Assembly: GCF_900111125.1 (NCBI RefSeq)
Contig: NZ_FOGE01000002.1
Location: 401,668 to 465,667, forward strand
Direction: 5' to 3'
Source: Sphingobium sp. YR768
GTDB taxonomy: Bacteria; Pseudomonadota; Alphaproteobacteria; Sphingomonadales; Sphingomonadaceae
Length of the DNA: 64,000 bases
Shown: positions 28,051 to 37,432 of the stretch, piece by piece
Layout: each line of letters opens with the position of its first letter
Numbering within the stretch: the stretch's first letter is position 1
Translations under genes and position numbers: made by a program
The notes under the pieces: model-generated
Databases searched by the model: none
What the model saw: only the letters and a program-made list of their open reading frames with translations
What the model was told of the DNA's origin: nothing

Positions 28051-29229
28051 ATGGATGCATCCGGCCTTCGCGTCGCCCTGTTCAGTGGCAACTATAATTA
28101 TGTGCGTGACGGCGCCAATCAGGCGCTCAACCGCTTCGTCACCTATCTGCTCAAGCAGGGGGCGACCGTGCGCGTCTATTCGCCGACCACCGACACCCCG
28201 GCTTTCGAGCCTGCGGGCGATCTGGTGAGCGCGCCTTCCTTTGCCGTGCCGGGGCGCAAGGAATATCGCGTGCCGCATCGGTTGTCGGCCAAACTGCGCC
28301 GCGATCTCAAGGCGTTCCAGCCCAATCTGGTCCATGTGTCCAGCCCCGATCCGCTGGGCCATCGCGCGGTCAGCTGGGCGCGGGACCATGGCCTGCCGGC
28401 CGTGGCGTCCGTGCATACCCGGTTCGAAACCTATCCGCGCTATTATGGGCTGGCCTTTCTGGAGCCGCTGATCCTGTCCATCCTGCGTCGCTTCTATCGC
28501 CGCTGCGACGCGATCGTCGCGCCGTCCGAATCGATGGCGCAACTGCTGCGCGACCAGCGGATGAATTATGATGTCGGCATCTGGACGCGCGGCATCGACC
28601 GGGAGATTTTCAATCCGGACCGCCGCGACATGGAATGGCGGCGATCGCTGGGAATCGGCGACGATGCGCCAACGATCGGCTTTATCGGCCGGCTGGTGAT
28701 GGAAAAGGGGCTGGACGTATTTTCCGACACGATCGACCAGCTCGGCGCGCGGCAGGTGCAGCATAAGGTGCTGATCGTGGGCGAAGGCCCGGCGCGCGAA
28801 TGGTTCCAGAACCGTTTGCCCAATGCGGTCTTCACCGGCTTCCAGAAAGGCCCCGATCTGGGCCGCGCGGTCGCCAGCATGGACATGTTGTTCAACCCGT
28901 CGGTGACCGAGACGTTCGGCAATGTGACGCTGGAGGCGATGGCGTGCGGCCTGCCGACCGTGGCGGCGCGGGCGACCGGCAGCGAGAGCCTTGTCACCGA
29001 AGGCGTGACCGGCCGGCTGATCCGCCCCGGCGCGATCGGCGATTTTGCCGATGCGCTTGAGGCCTATTGTCTGGATGGCGATGCCCGGCACGCGGCGGGA
29101 CAGGCGGCACAGCGGCGCGCGGAACGCAATGGATGGGATCAGGTCAATCAGGCGCTGGTCGACACCTATCTGCGCGTCATCCGCCAGCGCGCGCAGGGCC
29201 TGTCGCCGCGATCCAGCCCTGTTCCATAA
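28051..29229 (+). CDS. Glycosyltransferase family 4 (MgtA/SqdX-like)
   Basis: 392-residue GT-B enzyme. The N-terminal domain begins LRVALFSGNYNYVRDGANQA (acceptor side, with the SGN/DG motif of SqdX and MgtA type enzymes), and the C-terminal donor domain has TIGFIGRLVMEKGLDVF and the EX7E motif VTETFGNVTLEAMACGLP. Relatives add mannose, glucuronic or sulfoquinovose residues to lipids. In sphingomonads a glycosphingolipid role is attractive but not shown here. It acts at the inner face of the membrane; no membrane helix is present. Confidence 0.85.
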   Translation: MDASGLRVALFSGNYNYVRDGANQALNRFVTYLLKQGATVRVYSPTTDTPAFEPAGDLVSAPSFAVPGRKEYRVPHRLSAKLRRDLKAFQPNLVHVSSPDPLGHRAVSWARDHGLPAVASVHTRFETYPRYYGLAFLEPLILSILRRFYRRCDAIVAPSESMAQLLRDQRMNYDVGIWTRGIDREIFNPDRRDMEWRRSLGIGDDAPTIGFIGRLVMEKGLDVFSDTIDQLGARQVQHKVLIVGEGPAREWFQNRLPNAVFTGFQKGPDLGRAVASMDMLFNPSVTETFGNVTLEAMACGLPTVAARATGSESLVTEGVTGRLIRPGAIGDFADALEAYCLDGDARHAAGQAAQRRAERNGWDQVNQALVDTYLRVIRQRAQGLSPRSSPVP

Positions 29230-29249
29230 TTCAGCCTATTCCCTATATT

Positions 29250-29327
29250 CCGTTCGGGCTGAGCCTGTCGAAGCCCCGCATTTTTTCCACAGAAAGAACG
29301 GCCCTTCGACAGGCTCAGGGCGAACGG
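29250..29327. repeat. REP-like inverted repeat upstream of rarA
   Basis: Arms of about 26 bp (CGTTCGGGCTGAGCCTGTCG and its complement) around a loop of about 27 nt; nearly the same as 19788-19868. It ends 7 bp before the rarA start, so it overlaps the region expected to hold the rarA ribosome binding site. Confidence 0.75.
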
Positions 29328-29334
29328 TGAGAGA

Positions 29335-30645
29335 ATGAGCGATCTGTTCGCAGACCAGCAGCAGCCGGAGACTATCGAAGCCGCCCCTCTTGCCGACCGG
29401 CTGCGCCCGCGCACCCTGGCCGATGTGGTCGGGCAGGAGCATCTGACCGGGCCGGAGGGGGCTATCGGCCGGATGGTGGCGGCGGGGCGGCTGTCCTCCA
29501 TCATCTTCTGGGGGCCGCCGGGCACGGGCAAGACGACGATATCGCGCCTGCTGGCCGATGCGGTGGGGATGCGCTTCGCGCCGATCTCCGCCGTCTTTTC
29601 CGGTGTCGCCGACCTCAAGAAAGTATTCGCCGCCGCGAAGGACCATGCCCGGCTGGGCGAAAAGACCCTGCTGTTCGTGGACGAAATCCATCGCTTCAAC
29701 CGAGCGCAACAGGACGGCTTCCTGCCCTTCGTCGAGGACGGCACGGTCACGCTGGTCGGAGCAACCACCGAAAATCCCAGTTTCGAGCTGAACGCGGCGC
29801 TGTTGTCACGCGCGCAGGTGCTGATCCTGCGGCGGCTGGATGCGAGCGCGCTGGAGCAATTGCTGGACCGGGCGGAGGCGCTGACGGGCAGGCCCCTGCC
29901 GCTCGATCCCGCCGCGCGGGAAGCCTTGCTGGCCAGCGCGGACGGCGACGGGCGCTTCCTGCTCAATCAGGTCGAGACGCTCTATTCGATCGATATCCCC
30001 GCGCCGCTCGATCCGGCGGGCCTGTCCGCCCTGCTGCACCGCCGGGTCGCGGTGTATGACAAGGATCGGGAGGGACATTATAACCTGATCTCCGCGCTGC
30101 ATAAATCGTTGCGCGGGTCCGATCCGCAGGCGGCGCTCTATTATATGGCGCGGATGCTGACGGCGGGGGAAGAGCCGTTGTATGTGCTGCGGCGGCTGGT
30201 GCGCTTTGCGACCGAGGATATTGGCCTCGCCGATCCGCAGGCGGTGGTGCAATGTCTGGCGGCCAAGGATGCTTATGAATTTCTGGGATCGCCGGAGGGG
30301 GAATTGGCGATCGTGCAGGCCTGCCTCTATTGCGCGACGGCGCCCAAATCGAACGCGGCCTATATGGCGATGAAGGCGTCGTTCAAATCGGCGCGCGAGA
30401 CCGGATCGCTGATGCCGCCGATGAACATCGTCAACGCGCCCACCAAGCTGATGAAGCAGGTCGGCTATGGCACGGGCTATCAATATGACCATGATGCCGA
30501 GGGCGGTTTTTCCGGCGCCAATTACTGGCCGGAGGAGATGAGCCCGCAGACCTTTTATGCGCCGTCCGATCGCGGGTTCGAGGCGCGGATTGCCGAGCGC
30601 ATCGCCTATTGGAACAAGCTGCGGGCGGAGCGCGGCGCGGCGTGA
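29335..30645 (+). CDS. rarA: Replication-associated recombination protein A (AAA+ ATPase)
   Basis: 436-residue RarA/MgsA. It has Walker A GPPGTGKTTISRL, Walker B LLFVDEIHRFNRAQQD, sensor 1 GATTENPSFELN and the C-terminal tetramerisation domain (VVQCLAAKDAYEFLGSPEGE, YMAMKASFKSARETGS). It acts at stalled replication forks on single-strand DNA ends. ATG 29335 (MSDLFADQQQPE) fits the family start. The last bases overlap the next gene by four (GTGA). Confidence 0.95.
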   Translation: MSDLFADQQQPETIEAAPLADRLRPRTLADVVGQEHLTGPEGAIGRMVAAGRLSSIIFWGPPGTGKTTISRLLADAVGMRFAPISAVFSGVADLKKVFAAAKDHARLGEKTLLFVDEIHRFNRAQQDGFLPFVEDGTVTLVGATTENPSFELNAALLSRAQVLILRRLDASALEQLLDRAEALTGRPLPLDPAAREALLASADGDGRFLLNQVETLYSIDIPAPLDPAGLSALLHRRVAVYDKDREGHYNLISALHKSLRGSDPQAALYYMARMLTAGEEPLYVLRRLVRFATEDIGLADPQAVVQCLAAKDAYEFLGSPEGELAIVQACLYCATAPKSNAAYMAMKASFKSARETGSLMPPMNIVNAPTKLMKQVGYGTGYQYDHDAEGGFSGANYWPEEMSPQTFYAPSDRGFEARIAERIAYWNKLRAERGAA

Positions 30646-31499
30646 CGCCGGGCTTTGCGCGCTTCGCCGCGATCGACTGGTCCGGCGCGAAGGGCGCACG
30701 ACACAAGGGGGTCGCAGTCGCGCTGTGCGAGGCGGGGGATGCGCTGCCCCGGCTGGTGTCCCCGCCCGATCGCCTCTGGTCGCGGCAGGCGGTGGCCGAC
30801 TGGCTGATCGATATGGCGGGCGAGGCTCCTACCCTGTTCGGCTTCGACTTCAGCTTCGCCCCGCCCTTCATCGCGCGGGGCAGCTATCTGCCCGGCGATG
30901 CTGTGCCGCAGGATGGGCCGGGCTTCTGGGCCTATGTCGATGCGATTTGCGACGATGTGGATCTGGGCGCGGCCAGCCTGCTGGAGGTCGCGCATCGGCG
31001 CCATTTCTATTTCGGCAAGGCGGATGGGGTGAAGGCGGCCTTCATGCACAACCGGGCGTGCGAGGCGCTGTATAATGCGGGCGGCGGGGGGAAGCCCTCC
31101 ACCGTCTACGATGCGATCGGCGCGGCGCAGGTGGCCAAGGCGAGCTTTGCGGGCATGCGCATGCTGCACCATGTGCGGCCGCATGTGCCGGTCTGGCCAT
31201 TCGATCCGGTGCCGGATGCGGGATCGCTGGTGGTGGAAATCTATACCAGCATCGCCGCGCGGGCCGCCGGTCGGCCTAGGGGACGCAGCAAGATGCGGGA
31301 TCTGACGGCGCTCAATGATGCGCTGACGGCGCTGGGATCGGCGCCGCATGAAGGCGCGATGCCCGATGATCATGGCGCGGATGCGATCGTCACCGCCGCG
31401 TGGATGCGGCGCGCGGCGGCGCAGGCGGATCATTGGGCGCCCGGCGCGATGACCGCGCAGATCGCGCGCAGCGAAGGCTGGACCTTCGGCGTCACCTGA
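30642..31499 (+). CDS. Conserved protein of probable RNase H-like fold
   Basis: 285-residue protein starting at GTG 30642 inside the rarA stop codon. RFAAIDWSGAKGARHKGVAV at the N-terminus resembles the first strand of RNase H-like ATPase or nuclease folds (DUF429 style), with further acidic positions in LFGFDFSFAPPF and MPDDHGADAIVTAAWMRRAA near the C-terminus. These could form a metal site. Function is unknown; translational coupling to rarA hints at a role near DNA but is not evidence for one. Confidence 0.7.
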   Translation: MTPGFARFAAIDWSGAKGARHKGVAVALCEAGDALPRLVSPPDRLWSRQAVADWLIDMAGEAPTLFGFDFSFAPPFIARGSYLPGDAVPQDGPGFWAYVDAICDDVDLGAASLLEVAHRRHFYFGKADGVKAAFMHNRACEALYNAGGGGKPSTVYDAIGAAQVAKASFAGMRMLHHVRPHVPVWPFDPVPDAGSLVVEIYTSIAARAAGRPRGRSKMRDLTALNDALTALGSAPHEGAMPDDHGADAIVTAAWMRRAAAQADHWAPGAMTAQIARSEGWTFGVT

Positions 31500-31596
31500 A
31501 GCCGGGCAAGGGTTTTCGGCCCATTATGCACCCGCCATATTTTGACGGGGCAATTCGTTGACTGGACCTGAACGCCGCTCTATGTGCGGCCTTCAG

Positions 31597-31672
<76 letters not shown>

Positions 31673-31685
31673 TTGTTTTTTGGCC

Positions 31686-33200
31686 TCAAGCGCCGGCGCG
31701 GGCCGGGAACAGGCGGCGCCAGCCGATCGTCACGCCGCTGATCGAAATGATCAGGCCAGCGCCGGACAATATCCACACCAGAATATGCCGCAGCGGCGGC
31801 CACCGGAGCAGCCAGGGAAAGTCCAGGCTGTGCAGGGCGTTGAACAGCCAGCGATAGCTGCGCCCGCCCGACCCGACCTGCCCCAGCAGCGCGCCGGTCG
31901 CCGGATCGATATGCAGCCAGCTCTGCGCCGCATCGTCGAACTTCAGCCGCAGGACGGGCAGCGGACGATCATCGTCGCGCGGATCGCCAGTAGAGTACCA
32001 GTAACGGTCCGGCTGCTCCAGCAGATCGACGCCGGTAAGCGCCGCGCGCGGCATCGCATGGCGCGCCATGGTGAGGATGCGATCCCGGCTGAGCATCATC
32101 GGTTGGGCGGTTACGCCATCGATCAGGCGCGGTCGTCCCCTGCCCCACAGGGTAATGATCGGTTGCCCACCCAGCCAGCCGAAGCGGACTTCGCGCATGC
32201 CCCTCCCCGCCTGCGCCAGAGCGGCCAGATCGGTCGCGGGATAGTCGGGCCGCGCACCGGCATAGAGGCTGGCGACATCGCCCCGCCCCTTGTCCCGCAA
32301 TCCGCCCCAGGGGCTCATCGACAGCCAGCCGCTCGCTATCCAGGTGACGAGGAACAGGCCGCCGACAAGACCGGCGACATGATGCCATTTCATCCAGCCG
32401 CGATAGGGGCTGACCGATCCCGATTTGTAGCGGCGCCTGAACCGCGCCCGCAGCAGGCCGATCCATATCCCCGCCAGCGCGCCCAGCAACCCTATGCCGG
32501 ACGTCCACAATACGGTCTGACGCCATGGCTCCTGAAACACGCGAAGCGCTTCGAAATAGATCCAGTGCGGCACTGCGCCCAGCCAGTTCCAGAAGCGTTC
32601 ATGCGCGGTGGTGTTTTGCACCACCTCCCCGGTTTGCTGGCTGACATAGATGTCGGACGATGCCGCATCAGCCGTGCGCACCCGCCAGAAGGGCGCCATC
32701 GCCTTATAGGCGCGGGTGACGACCCATTGATCATGATCGACCGGATCGACCGACAGAGCGGGCGCGCCCGTGAGGGTGGAGGCGATCGTAGCGGCGCGGG
32801 CGGCATCGACCGCGCGGATTTCGGCGCCGGTGCGCGCGGATAGGGCGCGCCGCCCATCCGGCATGACGATGCGATAGACCGGTTCCCCGCCGGTCACGCC
32901 GAGGCGCATTTCGGTGGGGGCGCCCGCCTCACCCAGCACCGCCAGCGCCCGGTCGGGCCCGACACGCACCTGTCGCCAGTCGATCGGCGCTGCGGTCGCC
33001 ACCCGCTCCGCCGCGCGGAAGGAGGGGAAGGACACATAGAGCATCACCAGTCCCGACAGGAACCAGATGGCGAAGAACAGGCACAGGATGATGCCGGTCC
33101 AGCGGTGGAAAATATAGAGCCAGCGCTTCGTCGCCTTCCACAGCGCGGCGGGAACCGATGGTCCCCGCCACACCACACCGATCGCTTCAGAGCGCGACAT
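31686..33200 (-). CDS. PepSY-associated transmembrane protein
   Basis: 504-residue inner-membrane protein of the PepSY_TM family. Helices are seen near the N-terminus (WLYIFHRWTGIILCLFFAIW), in the middle (TVLWTSGIGLLGALAGIWIG; HHVAGLVGGLFLVTWIASGW) and near the C-terminus (HILVWILSGAGLIISISGVT). Conserved His residues (HRWTG, HHVAG, LHSLDFP) may ligate heme, as in related ferric-siderophore reductases. ATG 33200 overlaps the end of the TonB receptor gene by 14 bp, so the two are translationally coupled and both follow the cobalamin riboswitch. Confidence 0.88.
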   Translation of the reverse strand: MSRSEAIGVVWRGPSVPAALWKATKRWLYIFHRWTGIILCLFFAIWFLSGLVMLYVSFPSFRAAERVATAAPIDWRQVRVGPDRALAVLGEAGAPTEMRLGVTGGEPVYRIVMPDGRRALSARTGAEIRAVDAARAATIASTLTGAPALSVDPVDHDQWVVTRAYKAMAPFWRVRTADAASSDIYVSQQTGEVVQNTTAHERFWNWLGAVPHWIYFEALRVFQEPWRQTVLWTSGIGLLGALAGIWIGLLRARFRRRYKSGSVSPYRGWMKWHHVAGLVGGLFLVTWIASGWLSMSPWGGLRDKGRGDVASLYAGARPDYPATDLAALAQAGRGMREVRFGWLGGQPIITLWGRGRPRLIDGVTAQPMMLSRDRILTMARHAMPRAALTGVDLLEQPDRYWYSTGDPRDDDRPLPVLRLKFDDAAQSWLHIDPATGALLGQVGSGGRSYRWLFNALHSLDFPWLLRWPPLRHILVWILSGAGLIISISGVTIGWRRLFPARAGA

Positions 33201-35304
33201 GGAGTGTCGCCTCCACCGTGCGCGGATCGCCCAGCACCCATTGGGTGCTGCCATAGGTGGCGCGCGCATAGGTCGTATCGAAGATATTGCGGACACGCAG
33301 AGCAACGCTTGCCCCGTCCACGAACTGCCAGCGCAGCCCTGCGTCGGTCAGCGTATAAGCCGGGACGACACGACTGTTCGCCGCATCCTGATAACGTTTG
33401 CCGACATAGCTGACGCCGCCGTCCAGCACCCAGCCCTTCATGAATTCCCAACTGACAAAGGCATTGGCCGTTTTCGTCGCGACATTGGTGGGGCGATTGC
33501 CGGCCCGCTGGAACAGAACGCCGCCCACGGATTCGGCGAAATCATCATAGCGGGCGCGCAGCAGCGATCCGTTCAGCGTGACGCTGAGATGATCGACCGG
33601 CTCCAGGAAGAGCGAGGCTTCTACCCCGCGCGAGCTTTGCTGGCCGACCTGCACCTGAATGGTCGGGATCAGCGGATCGGATGTCAGCAGCTTGCGCTTG
33701 ACGATGTCATAGACGGCCAGCGTCCACTGGCCGCGCGATCCCCAGAAGATATGCTTGATCCCCGCTTCATATTGGCGACCGGTCGACAGGTCGAAATCGC
33801 TTTGCGCGACACTGGTGGACACCAGCGCGCCAACCGGATCGGCCGCGGTCGCATATTGGCCATAGAGCGCCAGCGACGGGACGGGATTATAGACCGCGCC
33901 GACCCGCCATGTGACCGCGTCGGGCGTAGAGGTAAAATTATTCGCCGCATTCACATAGTCGGTCTTGGTGATTTCCGGCCGGTCATGGCGCAGGCCACCG
34001 ACCAGCGAGAAGCGATCGCTGAACTTCAGCCGGTCTTCGGCAAAGATCGAATATTGGCGGATGCGGTTGGTGTAGCGGGCCTTCGTCGTCGCCGTGGACT
34101 GGTGGATGAACAGGCCCGGATCGGGATCGGCGGCGTCGACCAGTCGGGTCGCATTATTGCCGCTGTTGCTGACATTCTTGTAGCTGATGCGGTTGATGTC
34201 GAAGCCGACGACGAGGCTGTTTTCCAGTCCCCCCAGATCATGGTTCAGATTGGCGGTCGTTCGGTTCCCGGTCTGTTTCTGGATATGGTAGAGTTCCAGG
34301 AAACTGGATTGGCGCACCTGCGCCGCGCTGCCCTGCGTCGCGGCGACATAGGTCAGGCTTTCGGCATTCTTCCAATATTTATTGGCCCATAGATGGTAGA
34401 AAGTGCTGCGGATGGTCAGCGCATCGGACGGCGTCCATTCCACCTTCGCCTGGCTCCAATTGTCGCGGAAGCGCAGCCGGGCATCGGCCACATTATAATT
34501 GTTGCGGGCGATCGATCGGTCCAGGCTGCCGTTGACCAGCGGCATGCCGAACCATGTGCGCGGATTTTGCACGCTATGGTCATGGGACAGGGTGATGGAC
34601 AGGTCGGTGGCAGGCTTGAACCGGATTGCGCCGGACAAAGCCAGCGCATCGGAATCGCCCCGGTCCATCCAGCCTTCCGACCGGCGATAGCTGGCGTCCG
34701 CGCGAAAGGCGATGCCTTCGCTGATCGGGCCACCGGCACCGGCCGCCACGTTGAAACTGTCATAGGAAGAGACGCCGACCCGGCCGCTCACCTCCATCTG
34801 GTCGGACGGCTGTTTCCGCACGACATTGACGGCGCCGCCGATCGCGCCCTCGCCATAGAGAACCGAGGCGGGACCGCGCAAAATCTCCACGCTCTGCGCC
34901 ATCCACGGGTCGGCCGGGAAGGTCAACGTGTTGTTGTACATGCGCATGCCATCATAGAGCGTCATCACCGAATTCTGGCCGGTGAAGCCGCGCGCCGACA
35001 GGCCATAGCCGAACACGCCCGAGGTGTTGACGATACCGGTCGCGCGGGCGGCGGCGTCCTGAATGGTCAGGTCGCCGCGCAGGCGGATGGCATCGCCATC
35101 CAGCGTCTCGACGCTGGCGGGCATTTCCAGCGCGGTCAGGCCAAGGCGGCTGGCCCCTTCCGCCTTCATGGTGAGGCGCAGCGGATCGACCACGCCGGTC
35201 ACGATGATCGCCGGATCATTCCCATTATCTTCGGCAGGCTGGGCAAAGGCGCTGGGCGCAGCAAGAGAGAAGGCCGCAAGCGCAGCCGGTGTGAACTTCA
35301 ACAT
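33187..35304 (-). CDS. TonB-dependent outer membrane receptor under cobalamin riboswitch control
   Basis: 705-residue receptor: signal peptide (MLKFTPAALAAFSLAAPSAFA), plug domain with TLDGDAIRLRGDLTIQDAAA and VEILRGPASVLYGEGAIGGA, and a 22-strand barrel ending in the C-terminal aromatic-type signature EATLHVAL. Sequence style is that of siderophore receptors (FhuE/FpvA-like). A cobalamin riboswitch about 190 bp upstream argues that the ligand is a corrinoid, cobalt complex or a siderophore whose uptake is tied to B12 status. ATG 35304 follows GGGGGG. Confidence 0.9.
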   Translation of the reverse strand: MLKFTPAALAAFSLAAPSAFAQPAEDNGNDPAIIVTGVVDPLRLTMKAEGASRLGLTALEMPASVETLDGDAIRLRGDLTIQDAAARATGIVNTSGVFGYGLSARGFTGQNSVMTLYDGMRMYNNTLTFPADPWMAQSVEILRGPASVLYGEGAIGGAVNVVRKQPSDQMEVSGRVGVSSYDSFNVAAGAGGPISEGIAFRADASYRRSEGWMDRGDSDALALSGAIRFKPATDLSITLSHDHSVQNPRTWFGMPLVNGSLDRSIARNNYNVADARLRFRDNWSQAKVEWTPSDALTIRSTFYHLWANKYWKNAESLTYVAATQGSAAQVRQSSFLELYHIQKQTGNRTTANLNHDLGGLENSLVVGFDINRISYKNVSNSGNNATRLVDAADPDPGLFIHQSTATTKARYTNRIRQYSIFAEDRLKFSDRFSLVGGLRHDRPEITKTDYVNAANNFTSTPDAVTWRVGAVYNPVPSLALYGQYATAADPVGALVSTSVAQSDFDLSTGRQYEAGIKHIFWGSRGQWTLAVYDIVKRKLLTSDPLIPTIQVQVGQQSSRGVEASLFLEPVDHLSVTLNGSLLRARYDDFAESVGGVLFQRAGNRPTNVATKTANAFVSWEFMKGWVLDGGVSYVGKRYQDAANSRVVPAYTLTDAGLRWQFVDGASVALRVRNIFDTTYARATYGSTQWVLGDPRTVEATLHVAL

Positions 35305-35495
35305 ATCTATCCCCCCGTCGGCGTCGCACGACAAAATGGGCGGGGGCGTGCCGTTCACGAACGGTCGGCAACCGGCATCGGCCGGACGCCAGGGGCGACC
35401 GACACACAGCGTCCGATGCGGCCCCTGCCGCTCGTTCGTCGCTCAGACGGAGTATACCGTGCCGCGGCCATCCCCTGGACCAGGGCAAGAGCGAC

Positions 35496-35728
35496 CAGAC
35501 GCCGGCAGGTCTCCTGGCTCGCGGGTCATCGCTTGATATACGGCCTTCCCAGGCCTCGCAGGATTTAGCGTCCGGCCCAGTGGCTGGCGGATCGGTCCTA
35601 CTGCCGTCCGCTCCTGTATATCGCGCTCGCCACTTACAGTTGCAGGGACAGCCTCGGATTTGGACAGCTTGCGCCATCCTCACCGCGTTCCCATTTTAAT
35701 CCCCGTCTCCGGGGAACCGACGCGATCT
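35496..35728 (-). promoter_or_regulatory. Cobalamin (adenosylcobalamin) riboswitch
   Basis: Read on the minus strand it shows the family's conserved parts in order: GGGAACGCGGTGAGG, the core CCCTGCAACTGTAAGTGGCG, GCCACTGGG, CTGGGAAGG, and the B12 box GCGATGACCCGCGAGCCAGG with AGACCTGCCGGC. Boundaries are approximate. It lies in the leader of the TonB receptor and PepSY genes, so high cobalamin should switch both off. The 190-nt stretch between it and the receptor start would hold the expression platform. Confidence 0.93.
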
Positions 35729-35830
35729 TTGCCCCCCTGCCGCCCAAGGGCAGCCGAAAGGCGATGGCTGTCTATGTCGCCCGTGCGGGTTGCGCAAGAG
35801 GGCTTAGAGCGGGATGACTTCACATTGAAT

Positions 35831-35921
35831 CGTCATTGCAAGCGCAGCGGGCCGAAGGCGGGCAAAGCCCAACCAATCCATGAGTGCGTCAGTGGATTGC
35901 TTCGCTCCGCTCGCAATGACG
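35831..35921. repeat. REP-like inverted repeat (CGTCATTGC...GCAATGACG family), diverged
   Basis: Left arm CGTCATTGCAAGCGCAGCGG is degenerate; right arm GATTGCTTCGCTCCGCTCGC with GCAATGACG is intact. Cleaner members of the family lie at 39380-39448 and 57652-57710. Confidence 0.65.
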
Positions 35922-36029
35922 GCGTGGATCAAACCAATCTCATCTCACTCTAGATATGGCGGAGGATTGAGCGGACCACGGAAGCCATGCGGGCACGTCG
36001 CCCTTGCAAACAGCCCCACAACGCAAAAT

Positions 36030-36056
36030 GGGGGCCGGCATTGCTGCCGGTCCCCA
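36030..36056 (-). terminator. GC-rich hairpin, possible terminator of a minus-strand transcript
   Basis: GGGGCCGGCA and TGCCGGTCCCC pair with one bulge around a short loop; on the minus strand it is followed by ATTTTG. It is about 430 bp beyond the cupin stop, so it could end that transcript or an unannotated RNA. Confidence 0.4.
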
Positions 36057-36264
36057 CTTCCGTCGGGTCATGCGATCCGCGTCCCGCAAGGGGGTGCGAT
36101 CATCGGCCCTTCATGTCCTTCGCATCATCCTCAGGGCGAGAATGTTGCTCCGGTGTGCGGCGCGGTCCGGCTGAAAGCCTTCATCGCGTCGCTGGTCATT
36201 CGTCCCCGTGCCCGACGTTCACTTTCGCGCGTACCCGGCAGCGGCTTCGATCGACCTGTGCCAC

Positions 36265-36468
36265 CTATCCACATCATCCTTTCGGTCGATGCCTTTCAGC
36301 GACTATCGGAATATTTAAATGTCTGATTTCTCATCCATTTTCTGATCCGGATCGCTCCGTTTCATCCCTTCCGATACACAGATGCTCTCACCAACCGTGA
36401 GTCGTTCAAAGCGAAATCGGTCGGATTTTTGACAGCCGCCGATCAAAGCTGTGGATAAGTGTGGATAA
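36265..36468. other. Cluster of DnaA-box sequences next to an AT-rich patch
   Basis: Two perfect TGTGGATAA boxes (reverse of TTATCCACA) at 36450-36458 and 36460-36468 are repeated head to tail with 10-bp periodicity. A one-mismatch box CTATCCACA in opposite orientation lies at 36265-36273. Between them, at about 36306-36350, is AT-rich DNA (GGAATATTTAAATGTCTG). This arrangement suits DnaA binding, either at an origin or at a DnaA titration or regulatory site; hallmark origin genes are absent nearby. Confidence 0.5.
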
Positions 36469-36482
36469 GTTTTCCGGGCCGA

Positions 36483-36923
36483 TCATCCAGGCGGCGACCA
36501 GTCCGGCGGCGCGAGCGTGAAACCAGCAAAATCGAAGCCGGGGGTGACGGTGCAACTGACCAGCGTCCAGCCCCCTTGCGGCGTCGACGCCTGCCAGTAA
36601 TGGGCCGGCACCCGCCCCTGCGGCACCTGCCCCGCCATGATGTCCGGGCCGAGCAGCAGATGCTGTGCCGGCTCCCCCTCGGCCGCGACGGACAGGATCA
36701 GTGGCGCGCCTGCATGCCAGAACCAATGTTCCTCGCCATCGACCCGGTGCCAGTGCGAGCGCTCATGCGCCTCCAGCAGGAAATAGATCGCGGTGCCGGT
36801 CGCGCGTCCATCGGCCGTTGCAGGGCCGCGCCAAGTCTCCCGATACCAGCCGCCTTCCGGATGCGGCGCCAGATCGAGCGCAGTGATAAGGGCGTGTCCA
36901 TCCCGATCATCGTCTGCACGCAT
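36483..36923 (-). CDS. Cupin domain protein (DUF985)
   Basis: 146-residue cupin of the DUF985 group: ALDLAPHPEGGWYRETWRGP, then AIYFLLEAHERSHWHRVDGEEHWFWHAG (cupin 1 with metal-binding His and Glu) and VSCTVTPGFDFAGFTLAPP. Members resemble yeast YML079w and have unknown substrates. The start MRADDDRDGHALITAL at 36923 is the usual distance from the first motif. Confidence 0.87.
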   Translation of the reverse strand: MRADDDRDGHALITALDLAPHPEGGWYRETWRGPATADGRATGTAIYFLLEAHERSHWHRVDGEEHWFWHAGAPLILSVAAEGEPAQHLLLGPDIMAGQVPQGRVPAHYWQASTPQGGWTLVSCTVTPGFDFAGFTLAPPDWSPPG

Positions 36924-37057
36924 CGCTTCACCTCAAAATTTATGTCTTTGGAAACAGTGCTTTGCCTCGTTGCCTGACGTTCATGCAACTTAGATCAAGG
37001 TGCAGGGGTTCAAGCGCCAAATCACTTAATACCCATACGCTAATGGAGGAGATACAT

Positions 37058-37360
37058 ATGCGTAAAGCCCTGCTCGCCCTGGTCGCCATTTCGCTGGCCG
37101 TCCCGGTTTCCATGGCCGTGCCCACCGATGGTGCACAGGCCCGCAAACATTATCGCTACAAGGAATGGCGTGGTCGCGACGGCCGCACCTATTGCCGCAA
37201 GTCGAACGGCACGACCGGCCTGATCGTCGGCGGCGTCGGCGGTGCGCTGGTCGGCCGTGCGATCGATACGCGAGGTGATCGTGCCACCGGCACCATCCTG
37301 GGTGCGGCCGGCGGCGCGCTGCTCGGCAAGTCGATCGACAGCAAGCGCACCTGTCGCTGA
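37058..37360 (+). CDS. Secreted glycine-zipper (2TM) protein
   Basis: 100-residue protein with a signal peptide (MRKALLALVAISLAVPVSMA), a basic linker with one Cys (RTYCRKSNG) and a glycine zipper: GLIVGGVGGALVGRAIDTRG and GTILGAAGGALLGKSIDSK. Such proteins sit in the outer membrane or periplasm and affect envelope integrity. A textbook Shine-Dalgarno (TAATGGAGGA) precedes ATG 37058. Codon usage looks strongly optimised, implying high expression. Confidence 0.83.
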   Translation: MRKALLALVAISLAVPVSMAVPTDGAQARKHYRYKEWRGRDGRTYCRKSNGTTGLIVGGVGGALVGRAIDTRGDRATGTILGAAGGALLGKSIDSKRTCR

Positions 37361-37432
37361 GCGGTTTGGGCCGCTGACGGATCAGTCGGCGCCTTCCGGA
37401 GCGGGCGCCGGCTTCCGATTGAAATAAGCATG

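Larger units (their letters stand above)
35729..36482. other. Gene-poor stretch between riboswitch and cupin gene
   Basis: About 750 bp without a convincing gene. It holds a REP-like repeat (35831-35921), a hairpin (36030-36056), an AT-rich patch (36306-36350) and a cluster of DnaA-box sequences (36265-36468). Reading frames crossing it are short or poor in composition. Confidence 0.6.
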
